Below, in pieces: positions 9,128 to 17,276 of a stretch of DNA of 64,000 nt (its first letter is position 1; the number at the start of each line of letters is the position of its first letter). Below the pieces are notes generated by a model. It was given only the letters and a program-made list of their open reading frames with translations, did not search any database and was not told where the DNA came from. The stretch lies in the NCBI GenBank assembly GCA_964627535.1, contig CAZVJW010000001.1, positions 62,001 to 126,000 on the forward strand, given 5' to 3'. The translations under genes were made by a program, and so were the position numbers. Origin of the DNA: UBA1447 sp964627535 (GTDB lineage: Bacteria > Bacillota > Clostridia > Oscillospirales > Acutalibacteraceae).

Positions 9128-10465
9128 ATGTTTGATTCCTTTACTGAAGAACAGGCAAGAAATGAAATTTTAAAAGCCGTTTCAGAATATTGTGATGTTT
9201 TTCACAATAATAAACCGGTTTATGAGGAAGGTCAGCGGATACCGTATGCGTCACGCATATATGATCATGATGAAATGGTTAATTTAGTTGACAGTGCATT
9301 AGAATTTTGGCTGACATCCGGACGTTATACTATTGAGTTTGAGAAGATGCTGAGTGACTACCTTGATGTTGAATTCTGTTCACTGGTTAACTCCGGATCT
9401 TCTGCTAATTTATTGGCCTTTATGGCACTGACCTCTCCCCTTCTCGGTGACCGTGCCATAAAAAAAGATGATGAAGTAATAACAATAGCGGCAGGTTTTC
9501 CCACAACAGTTGCACCGATTATTCAGTTCGGCGCAATACCGGTTTTTTTGGACATTACAATTCCGCAGTATAATATTGATGTGTCACAGTTAGAACAGGC
9601 ATTATCATCCAAAACAAAAGCTGTCATGCTGGCGCATACATTAGGCAATCCCTTTGATTTAGCGGCTGTAAATGCATTTTGTAAAAAACACAATCTTTGG
9701 CTGGTGGAAGATAATTGTGATGCTTTAGGTTCCAAATATATGATAGGCGATATCTATCGTTATACAGGCACTATCGGTGACATTGGCACAGCCAGCTTTT
9801 ATCCGCCTCATCACATGACCATGGGTGAAGGCGGAGCAGTATATACTAATAATTCATTGTTGGCTAAAATTGTAAAATCTATGCGTGATTGGGGGCGTGA
9901 TTGTATTTGTCCGTCAGGATATGACAATTACTGCGGTCATAGATTTGATCGGCAATACGGAGATCTGCCAAAAGGGTATGACCATAAATATGTTTATTCT
10001 CATTTTGGTTATAATTTAAAAGCAACCGATATGCAAGCGGCAATCGGCTGTGCGCAACTGAAAAAGCTCCCATTTTTTATCGAAAAACGAATTCACAATT
10101 TTAACCGCTTAAAGACAGGGCTTGATAAACTTTCTGATAAAATAATTTTACCGGAAGCTTGCGCATCCTCAAAACCAAGCTGGTTTGGTTTTTTAATAAC
10201 TTGCTGTGATGGAACTGATCGCAGCAAGGTTGTTAAATATATAGAAGATAAAGGTGTGCAGACTCGAATGCTTTTCGCAGGCAACATTATCAAGCATCCT
10301 TGTTTTGATGCCATGCGTGACGGGAAATACGGTTATCGCGTTATCGGAGATTTATCAAACACGGACAGAATCATGAACGATACCTTCTGGGTCGGTGTTT
10401 ACCCGGGTATGAACGATGAAAAGATTGACTACATAGTAAAAATAATCAAAGAGGCAGTGAATTAA
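9128..10465 (+). CDS. rfbH: CDP-4-keto-6-deoxy-D-glucose 3-dehydrase (E1, PMP and [2Fe-2S])
   Basis: Removes the C3 hydroxyl of CDP-4-keto-6-deoxyglucose, the committed step to 3,6-dideoxyhexoses. It is a DegT/AspC-fold protein of 445 residues in which the PLP lysine is replaced by histidine: H228 in FYPPHHMTMGEGG, the diagnostic change of E1 dehydrases. The iron-sulfur ligands are present as C197 (in DNCDALG), C259, C261 and C269; the final C-x-C-x7-C spacing matches the characterised Yersinia enzyme, while the first gap is 61 residues rather than 57. The known pathway needs an E3 reductase (AscD/DdhD type), and none is encoded in this window. The ribosome binding site AGAGGT precedes the ATG. 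Confidence 0.95.
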   Translation: MFDSFTEEQARNEILKAVSEYCDVFHNNKPVYEEGQRIPYASRIYDHDEMVNLVDSALEFWLTSGRYTIEFEKMLSDYLDVEFCSLVNSGSSANLLAFMALTSPLLGDRAIKKDDEVITIAAGFPTTVAPIIQFGAIPVFLDITIPQYNIDVSQLEQALSSKTKAVMLAHTLGNPFDLAAVNAFCKKHNLWLVEDNCDALGSKYMIGDIYRYTGTIGDIGTASFYPPHHMTMGEGGAVYTNNSLLAKIVKSMRDWGRDCICPSGYDNYCGHRFDRQYGDLPKGYDHKYVYSHFGYNLKATDMQAAIGCAQLKKLPFFIEKRIHNFNRLKTGLDKLSDKIILPEACASSKPSWFGFLITCCDGTDRSKVVKYIEDKGVQTRMLFAGNIIKHPCFDAMRDGKYGYRVIGDLSNTDRIMNDTFWVGVYPGMNDEKIDYIVKIIKEAVN

Positions 10466-10484
10466 CATCAATAATATTTCTGAC

Positions 10485-12581
10485 ATGACACAAGATAAAA
10501 GAGGATGTATTCAATTTATCAAGTTTGGTTTGGTTGGGTTTATTAATACGATTATTTCATATTCCATATACTCCGCTTTTGTTTATTTAGGTTTTCATTA
10601 CCTTGTCGGCAGTATCGCAGGTTTTGTTATAAGCGTATTTACTTCTTTTTTATTGAACAGCAAATTTGTTTTCAAGGAAAAAGACGACAAAGAAAAACGT
10701 ATTTGGTGGAAGGTACTTACCAAGACTTATGTTTCATATGGTTTTTCCGGTTTACTTATAAATAGTTTGCTGCTGATTTTATGGATTAGCGTAATCAACA
10801 TTTCACAATATATCAATTTCGCGGTTGAGATTTTAGCAAAGGCCGATATTGTTCGAACTAATACTGAGTTGGCAAAATATCTCGCGCCGTTAATTAATTT
10901 ACTTGTTACCATTCCCCTTAATTTTTTATTGAATAAATTCTGGGCTTATAGTCAAGTGAGGAGAACAAAGATGAATAATATCAAATTACTTGATTGCACT
11001 TTGCGTGACGGTGGGTATGTTAATGATTGGGAATTTGGCTATGACAATATCATCAATGTATTTGAACGGTTGATTAGCGCGGGAATTGATATCGTTGAGG
11101 TTGGATTTTTAGATGATCGCAGAATTTTTGACATTAACAGAACAATCATGCCCGACTGTAATGCTGTCAATAAAATTTATGGCGGACTGGATAAGGAAAA
11201 ATCTCTTATTGTTGGTATGATTGATTACGGCACCTGTGGAATTGAGAATATTTTGCCTTGCAATGAATGCTTTCTTGATGGAATTCGAATCATATTTAAA
11301 AAAGAAATTATGCATCAAGCTATTTCCTTCTGCCGACAAGTTAAAGATTTAGGATACAAAATATTTGTTCAGGCTGTATCTATCACAAGTTATTGCGATG
11401 ATGAAATGATGGAATTATTAGAATTGGTCAATGATTTGAAGCCCTATGCTTTTTCTTTGGTGGATACATACGGGTTGTTGTATAATAAGCAAGAATTAGT
11501 TCATTATTATAATTTAACTGATAAATATATGAATAATTCCATTGGGCTTGGATATCATTCACACAACAATTTTCAACTTGCCTATGCGAACTGTGTTGAA
11601 CTGTTAGAGTCTCCTCCTGAAAATAGGATATTTTTGGTAGACGGAACTCTTTACGGGATGGGTAAGAGTGCCGGAAATGCGCCTTTGGAATTATTGGCTA
11701 TGTATATGAATGAACATTTAAATAAAAACTATAACTTGGGACAAATCCTGGAAGCAATCGATGTAACGATTTTAGAGATATACCGTAAAATTCCCTGGGG
11801 TTATAATTTTAAATTCTTTATGTCTGCGTCTAATGATTGCCATCCTAATTATGTTACCTATCTTATGGACAAGAAGACACTATCAATAAAGTCAATTAAT
11901 GAAATATTAAGCGGCATTGAGTCTGATAAGAAACTTTTATATGATAAAGCCTGTATTGAAACACTTTATTTAAATTATCAAAAAAGGGACTGCAACGATG
12001 AAGATGACATCAAAAAGTTGACACAAGCCTTTGAGGGTCAGCGGATTTTAATGCTCGGTTCCGGAAATACTATTGAAACCGAGAGAGAAACAATTTTAAA
12101 ATATATTGAGAAATATGAACCCATTGTTATTGCTGTAAATTTTCTGCCAGTATATGATGTTAATTATATTTTTATCAGTAATTCCAGAAGATATGTTCAA
12201 CTCTCATCGAGAATAAGTAAATTAGACTCGCATATTAAATTAATTGCCACTTCAAATGTTACAAAATCGAACGGAAAATTTGATTTTACTTTTGAATATA
12301 GCGCACTTCTTGATGAGAAAGCTTTATTTGTTGATAATTCGATGATAATGCTTCTTAAGCTCCTTAAAATCTGTAATGTAAATAATATTGCGCTTGCCGG
12401 TTTTGACGGATATTCAAAAGCTTTAACATCGGATTATGCAAATCCTAATATGGCATACTCTTTCAGTAAAGAAAAGGCTTTTGAAATTAACAACGATGCT
12501 ATAACCAGCCTGAAAAGGTTAAGCGATTCAGTAAAATTTAATTTTATTACAAAATCACATTACATCGAAGAGATTCAATAA
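10485..12581 (+). CDS. GtrA-like membrane domain fused to HMGL-type aldolase and a C-terminal domain
   Basis: One open frame of 698 residues with three parts. Residues 1-157 are a GtrA-like four-helix membrane domain (FIKFGLVGFINTIISYSIY, ending NFLLNKFWAYSQ), the family thought to flip undecaprenyl-phosphate sugars. Residues 163-510 are a DRE-TIM metallolyase (LLDCTLRDGGYVNDW; metal ligands in GYHSHNN; VDGTLYGMG), similar to 4-hydroxy-2-oxovalerate aldolase and HMG-CoA lyase. Residues 511-698 are a Rossmann-like domain I cannot name (ILMLGSGNTI). At the junction a strong ribosome binding site (GAGGAG, 10958-10963) stands 7 bases before an in-frame ATG at 10971, exactly where a free aldolase would begin. 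Two products, fused and free, are therefore possible. The first ATG has no clear ribosome binding site. Confidence 0.82.
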   Translation: MTQDKRGCIQFIKFGLVGFINTIISYSIYSAFVYLGFHYLVGSIAGFVISVFTSFLLNSKFVFKEKDDKEKRIWWKVLTKTYVSYGFSGLLINSLLLILWISVINISQYINFAVEILAKADIVRTNTELAKYLAPLINLLVTIPLNFLLNKFWAYSQVRRTKMNNIKLLDCTLRDGGYVNDWEFGYDNIINVFERLISAGIDIVEVGFLDDRRIFDINRTIMPDCNAVNKIYGGLDKEKSLIVGMIDYGTCGIENILPCNECFLDGIRIIFKKEIMHQAISFCRQVKDLGYKIFVQAVSITSYCDDEMMELLELVNDLKPYAFSLVDTYGLLYNKQELVHYYNLTDKYMNNSIGLGYHSHNNFQLAYANCVELLESPPENRIFLVDGTLYGMGKSAGNAPLELLAMYMNEHLNKNYNLGQILEAIDVTILEIYRKIPWGYNFKFFMSASNDCHPNYVTYLMDKKTLSIKSINEILSGIESDKKLLYDKACIETLYLNYQKRDCNDEDDIKKLTQAFEGQRILMLGSGNTIETERETILKYIEKYEPIVIAVNFLPVYDVNYIFISNSRRYVQLSSRISKLDSHIKLIATSNVTKSNGKFDFTFEYSALLDEKALFVDNSMIMLLKLLKICNVNNIALAGFDGYSKALTSDYANPNMAYSFSKEKAFEINNDAITSLKRLSDSVKFNFITKSHYIEEIQ
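10958..10973 (+). promoter_or_regulatory. internal ribosome binding site and start of the aldolase domain
   Basis: GAGGAG at 10958-10963, a 7-base spacer and ATG at 10971, in frame with the GtrA part. The bases also encode the five-residue linker VRRTK between the two domains, so the linker looks like a former intergenic ribosome binding site read through after loss of the gtrA stop codon. Confidence 0.65.
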
Positions 12582-12634
12582 AAGTCAATACTGATGGAAT
12601 CGGACATCATTTTTATGAAAATTTGAGGTACACC

Positions 12635-14440
12635 GTGAAAGTAAAAGTTTCAAATTATATAGCTGATTTTTTAACAAAAAGAGGTGTAAAACATGTATTC
12701 ACAGTTGTGGGCGGCGGAGCTATGCATTTGAATGATTCCTTTGGTCATCATAAAAAATTGGAATGTATCTATAATCACCATGAACAAGCCAGTGCAATGG
12801 CAGCTGAAGCGTATACAAGATTAACCGGAACGATCGCTGCTGTTTGTGTAACAAGCGGTCCGGGAGGAACAAATGCCATTACCGGTGTATTAGGCGGATG
12901 GCTCGATTCAATCCCCATGTTTATTGTCTCGGGTCAAGTTAAGAGAGAAACGACAATATGGTCAACCGATGTCCGCATTCGCCAGCTGGGGGACCAGGAA
13001 TTTAATATTACAGACTGCATAAAGCCAATGACAAAATATGCATATATGATTACGGATGCTAATGAAATCAAGTATCACCTGGAAAAGGCCTGGTATCTGT
13101 GTTTAAATGGCAGAGGCGGTCCGGTGTGGCTTGATATACCGTTGGACATTCAGGCGGCTATTGTGGAAGCAGATGATCTTAAAGGGTTTAATGAAATTGA
13201 ACTTGCCGCAGCTGAAAATCCGGTTTATGACACATCCTTAACACCGGTTATTCTTGAAAATATTCGCAACGCCAAAAAACCTGTTATCTTAGCAGGCAGC
13301 GGCATCCGACTTGGCAAGGCTCATAAAAGTTTTATTGAATTAATAGATAAACTGAATATACCTGTAGTAACTGCATGGAATGCTCATGATGTCCTTTGGA
13401 ATGACCATGAGCTCTACTGCGGCCGCCCCGGAACAATTGGTACCCGGGGAGGAAATTTTATTACTGAGAACTGCGACCTTATGCTGGTTCTCGGATGCCG
13501 TCTGAATATAAGGCAAATCAGCTATAATTACAAAATTTTTGCAAAGTCAGCTTTTAAAATTATTGTTGATATTGATGCAAACGAACTTAAAAAGCCAACA
13601 ATCAGCCCGGACATACCTGTTCATGCTAATGTTTTTGATGTTCTCGCATCCTTAAATATGGCATTAGAAACAGCAACTGCCGGCAATCACGATAAATGGC
13701 TAAGTTGGTGCAGACAAACCGACAAAAGATATCCTGCGGTATTGGATAAATATTATAAGAATAAATCATATATAAACCCCTATGTGTTCATGAAATACTT
13801 ATTCAATGAGCTTAATGAAAACGATAAAATAATTACCGGAAACGGTTCCGCCTGTGTCATTTCGTTTCAGGCAGCTAATATTAAAAAAGGGCAGCGCTTG
13901 TTTACAAACTCAGGATGTGCGGCTATGGGCTATGGCTTCCCGGCAGCGTTAGGCTGCAGTATCGCAATGGGTAAGGAGAGGGTCATTTGTCTGGATGGAG
14001 ACGGCAGTTTCCAGATGAACATTCAGGAGCTCCAAACAGTCATATACAATAAACTCAACATTAAGATTTTTATTCTTAATAACAACGGATATTGTTCTAT
14101 TCGGCAAACGCAAAACAATCTTTTCAAACCGCCGTTGGTCGGAGTCAGCGACGGCAACGGGTTAAGTTTTCCCAACATGAGGAAGATCGCTTTTGCCTAT
14201 GGTTTGCCCTATTTGTCGATATCCGAGCCTGATACTGCTGAAGAAAACATCAGGTTGGCATTAACAACACCAGGGCCGGTAATTTGCGAGATAATATTAG
14301 ATTCGGAACAAATTTTTGAACCGAAGCTGTCCTCTAAAATCCTGCCGGACGGAAAAATTGTATCTCCGCAAATTGATGATATGTACCCTTTCCTGAGCAG
14401 AGATGAATATGAATCAAATAAATACTCAGAGGAGAATTAA
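12635..14440 (+). CDS. ThDP-dependent enzyme, acetolactate synthase/YerE-like
   Basis: Thiamine-diphosphate enzyme of 601 residues with the three usual domains. The N-terminal pyrimidine-binding part has the catalytic glutamate in NHHEQASAMAAEAY and the loop TSGPGGTNAITGV. The middle is a Rossmann-like domain (PVILAGSGIRLGKA). The C-terminal ThDP site runs GDGSFQMNIQELQ to NNNGYCSI. Such enzymes decarboxylate pyruvate and transfer the two-carbon unit. No ilvN, ilvC or leucine genes are nearby, but CDP-sugar genes are, so a role like YerE (adding acetaldehyde to a CDP-4-keto-3,6-dideoxysugar) is more likely than valine synthesis; that is inference. GTG 12635 is chosen because GAGGT lies 5 bases upstream; a TTG at 12623 would overlap that site. 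Confidence 0.85.
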   Translation: MKVKVSNYIADFLTKRGVKHVFTVVGGGAMHLNDSFGHHKKLECIYNHHEQASAMAAEAYTRLTGTIAAVCVTSGPGGTNAITGVLGGWLDSIPMFIVSGQVKRETTIWSTDVRIRQLGDQEFNITDCIKPMTKYAYMITDANEIKYHLEKAWYLCLNGRGGPVWLDIPLDIQAAIVEADDLKGFNEIELAAAENPVYDTSLTPVILENIRNAKKPVILAGSGIRLGKAHKSFIELIDKLNIPVVTAWNAHDVLWNDHELYCGRPGTIGTRGGNFITENCDLMLVLGCRLNIRQISYNYKIFAKSAFKIIVDIDANELKKPTISPDIPVHANVFDVLASLNMALETATAGNHDKWLSWCRQTDKRYPAVLDKYYKNKSYINPYVFMKYLFNELNENDKIITGNGSACVISFQAANIKKGQRLFTNSGCAAMGYGFPAALGCSIAMGKERVICLDGDGSFQMNIQELQTVIYNKLNIKIFILNNNGYCSIRQTQNNLFKPPLVGVSDGNGLSFPNMRKIAFAYGLPYLSISEPDTAEENIRLALTTPGPVICEIILDSEQIFEPKLSSKILPDGKIVSPQIDDMYPFLSRDEYESNKYSEEN

Positions 14441-14444
14441 CGTT

Positions 14445-15110
14445 ATGAGAAAAGTTTTAATTACCGGCGGCTCCCGCGGTATCGGTAAAGCCATCGCGAA
14501 GAAGTTTGCTCAAAACGGGTATAATGTTGTTACTCCATCAAGAGCTGAAATGGACTTGTCAAGTGAAGCATCTGTAAATAAATATATAGAAGATAATAAA
14601 AATGTTTATTTTGATGTTATTGTAAATAATGCTGGTATCAATGATATAAATATTCTTGAAGATATCACCGATGAAGAAATTCATCTTATGATGCAAGTAA
14701 ACTTAATTTCTCCGATTATACTGCTGCGCGGTTTTGCAGGGCAAATGAAAAAAAACAACTATGGACGAATTGTTAACATCGGCTCCATATGGTCGGTTGT
14801 TTCCAAAAGCGGACGCTGTGTTTACAGTGCTACGAAAAACGGTATCCATGGCGTTACAAACACATTAGCAATTGAACTTGCCCCTTACAATATCCTTGTG
14901 AACACGGTTTGTCCGGGATTCACGCTCACAGAACTTACCCGAAAGAACAACTCGCCGGAAACCATTCAGGAAATCGCTAAGGATATTCCTTTAGGAAGAA
15001 TGGCCGAACCGGATGAAATCGCAGAAGTTGTGTTTTTCCTTGGTGATCAACAAAATTCTTATTTGACAGGGCAGAAGATCGTTGTCGACGGAGGTTTTTC
15101 CGAAAGATGA
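14445..15110 (+). CDS. SDR-family oxidoreductase, FabG-like
   Basis: Cytosolic NAD(P)H-dependent reductase of 221 residues, a short but complete classical SDR. It shows TGGSRGIGKAIAKKF at the N-terminus, NNAG, the serine in NIGSIWS and the catalytic pair in YSATK, and ends IVVDGG. GAGGAG 10 bases before ATG 14445 fixes the start; an in-frame ATG at 14403 lies inside the upstream gene. Its stop overlaps the start of the cyclase gene (ATGA). In this context it could reduce the keto group left on a two-carbon branch or on a cyclitol intermediate. This is inferred from position, not from a specific motif. Confidence 0.88.
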   Translation: MRKVLITGGSRGIGKAIAKKFAQNGYNVVTPSRAEMDLSSEASVNKYIEDNKNVYFDVIVNNAGINDINILEDITDEEIHLMMQVNLISPIILLRGFAGQMKKNNYGRIVNIGSIWSVVSKSGRCVYSATKNGIHGVTNTLAIELAPYNILVNTVCPGFTLTELTRKNNSPETIQEIAKDIPLGRMAEPDEIAEVVFFLGDQQNSYLTGQKIVVDGGFSER

Positions 15111-16168
15111 TTATTAATTCTTATATAAGCAATTACAAAGTAAATATAGAAAACGATTTTTCATTTGTGTACGAACTATTAAAATCAGAAAATGCACTGA
15201 TTATTATTGATAAAACGGTTTATGAGATTTACCGTGAAAAGTTGTTTGATACAATACCTCCGGAGAAATTATTTCTGATTGAAGCTTTGGAAACCAATAA
15301 AACAATAGAAACCGCACTTGAAATATGTGAAATAATGACCTTGATTCCCGCTAAAAGAAACGCGCATCTAATTTCTTTCGGCGGAGGGATTATCCAAGAC
15401 ATAACCGGATTTGCCGCAAACATATTATACAGAGGAATTCATTGGACATTTATTCCCACAACACTTCTTGCAGCATGTGACAGTTGTATCGGAGGGAAGA
15501 CCTCTTTAAATTATAAAAAATATAAAAATCTTTTAGGCACTTTCTATCCGCCTGAAACAATTTATATTTGTTCTGAATTTTTTAATACACTTTCAGAAAG
15601 GGATTATAAGAGTGGGTTGGGAGAAGTAGTTAAATTTAACATAATGATTGGAGATATTGGATTATTTAATATTGAAAATAATATTGATCTATTATTGGAG
15701 AGAAATAAAGAAAAATTAGATGAATTTGTTAAGCAATCTATTTTATTTAAAAAGGGCTATATCGAAAAAGATGAATTCGATAAAGGCATTCGAATTCATT
15801 TGAATTTCGCGCATACTTTTGCGCATGCTTTTGAGACTGTCAGTAATTATCATATCCCTCACGGAACAGCCGTAGCAATGGGAATGCTTGTTGCAAACAG
15901 GATTTCTTTAAGCAGAGGTTTATTAGAAGCAGAAATAGTTATTCGCATAGAATCAGTAATTAAAAAAATTATATGCTCAGATTTATATTTAACTACCCTC
16001 TCCTTAGACCAGATGATTGATGCAATTCGAAAAGATAAAAAGCAGACTGACAATAATTTAAAATGCATTTTGTTATCAACAAATATGAAACTTACTATTT
16101 GCAATGATTTACGAAAAGAAGAAGCAGAACAAGCCATCACATATGTACTTCATATCATAAATAAATAA
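15107..16168 (+). CDS. 3-dehydroquinate synthase-like sugar-phosphate cyclase
   Basis: NAD- and metal-dependent cyclase-type enzyme of 353 residues. It has the NAD-binding stretch FGGGIIQDITGFAAN, TTLLAACDSCIGGKT, the E/K pair in GLGEVVKF, and metal-ligand histidines in NFAHTFAHAFE and IPHGTAVAMGM. The family includes dehydroquinate synthase, 2-deoxy-scyllo-inosose synthase and sedoheptulose-7-phosphate cyclases. No other shikimate gene is present, and the 4-base overlap with the SDR ties it to the sugar cluster, so a secondary-metabolite-like cyclase is favoured over AroB. Sequence alone does not settle the substrate. The gene is more AT-rich than its neighbours. Confidence 0.82.
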   Translation: MIINSYISNYKVNIENDFSFVYELLKSENALIIIDKTVYEIYREKLFDTIPPEKLFLIEALETNKTIETALEICEIMTLIPAKRNAHLISFGGGIIQDITGFAANILYRGIHWTFIPTTLLAACDSCIGGKTSLNYKKYKNLLGTFYPPETIYICSEFFNTLSERDYKSGLGEVVKFNIMIGDIGLFNIENNIDLLLERNKEKLDEFVKQSILFKKGYIEKDEFDKGIRIHLNFAHTFAHAFETVSNYHIPHGTAVAMGMLVANRISLSRGLLEAEIVIRIESVIKKIICSDLYLTTLSLDQMIDAIRKDKKQTDNNLKCILLSTNMKLTICNDLRKEEAEQAITYVLHIINK

Positions 16169-16199
16169 ATATTTTGCATTGAATTGGGAGAAGTAAATC

Positions 16200-17159
16200 A
16201 TGAAAACAATCAGTATTGTAGTACCTTGCTTTAACGAAGAGGAAAATGTTGTACCTCTCAGTGAAGCAATTGTTGACATCTTTCATAAAGAGTTGGAACA
16301 ATTCGACTATGAAATTATCTTCATTGATAACTGCTCCGTTGATAACACAAGACCATTGCTGCGCTTTTTGTGTAAGTCAAACCCGAAAATAAAAGCAATA
16401 TTCAATACAAAAAATTTCGGGCAGTTCAATTCCCCTGTTTACGGATTAACTCAGGCAACCGGTGACTGCGCGATTTTAATCGCAGCAGATTTTCAGGACC
16501 CTGTTGAAAATATCCCAAGTTTTGTTAGAGAATGGGAAAACGGGTTTAATATTGTATGCGGAATTAAAACAGCAAGCAAAGAAAATAAATTGACTTATCT
16601 GCTTCGTTCTATATATTATAAACTTATCAAAAAGATGTCCGATGTAACCCAAATTGAACATTTTACCGGATTCGGACTTTATGATAAAAGCTTTCTTTAT
16701 GTATTGTCGAATTTAGATGATCCTCAGCCTTTTTTAAGAGGAATTGTTGCCGAGTTAGGTCCTAAACGCAAAGAAATATATTATGAACAACCAAAAAGAC
16801 GTGCGGGAAAAACCAGCAACAACTGGTATAGTTTATATGATGCGGCAATGCTTAGCTTCACCTCGTATACTAAAATCGGGATGAGAATAGCAACAATTTT
16901 TGGTGCTTTCATGTCACTCATGAGTATTCTGAGCGCTGTTATCTATTTAATTATGAAAATCATCTTTTGGGATCGATTCCCCGCAGGAAACATTCCGATA
17001 ATGCTCGGTGTTTTTGTATTAGGAGCAATTCAGATTTTTTTTATCGGTTTGTTAGGTGAGTATATTTTGAATATTAACAGCCGAATCATGAAACGTCCTC
17101 TTGTAATCGAAGAAGAGAGAATTAATTTTAAGGATGAATCTAAAACCGAAATGAAATAA
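16200..17159 (+). CDS. GT2 glycosyltransferase, GtrB/DPM1-like
   Basis: Transfers a sugar from a nucleotide to undecaprenyl phosphate at the inner face of the membrane. It has 319 residues: an N-terminal GT-A domain (SIVVPCFNEEENV; AADFQDP holding the metal-binding aspartates) and two C-terminal membrane helices at about 230-256 and 265-290. This is the layout of GtrB, CsbB and bactoprenol glucosyltransferases. The ribosome binding site GGGAGA is well placed. With the GtrA-like domain upstream and the YfhO-like gene downstream it completes a three-component system for modifying cell-surface polymers. The donor would plausibly be the sugar made by the genes before it (inference). Confidence 0.9.
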   Translation: MKTISIVVPCFNEEENVVPLSEAIVDIFHKELEQFDYEIIFIDNCSVDNTRPLLRFLCKSNPKIKAIFNTKNFGQFNSPVYGLTQATGDCAILIAADFQDPVENIPSFVREWENGFNIVCGIKTASKENKLTYLLRSIYYKLIKKMSDVTQIEHFTGFGLYDKSFLYVLSNLDDPQPFLRGIVAELGPKRKEIYYEQPKRRAGKTSNNWYSLYDAAMLSFTSYTKIGMRIATIFGAFMSLMSILSAVIYLIMKIIFWDRFPAGNIPIMLGVFVLGAIQIFFIGLLGEYILNINSRIMKRPLVIEEERINFKDESKTEMK

Positions 17160-17276
17160 TGTTGAATAGGTTAATTTTTTTCTGTTTGAGACGAACAATA
17201 AAATGCTTCTTTGTTTTTTTATATCGCAGTTTTTTCACTCTAATCTTTATCGAATTATTTTAATTAAGGACATCTT

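Noticed and set aside
10971..12581. Aldolase domain as 2-isopropylmalate or homocitrate synthase
   Set aside because: The N-terminal LLDCTLRDGGYVNDW and short barrel resemble the 4-hydroxy-2-oxovalerate aldolase side of the superfamily, and the LeuA regulatory domain is absent.
12635..14440. ThDP enzyme as housekeeping acetolactate synthase (IlvB)
   Set aside because: No small subunit or other branched-chain genes are adjacent; the context is a CDP-sugar cluster. Not excluded by motif alone.
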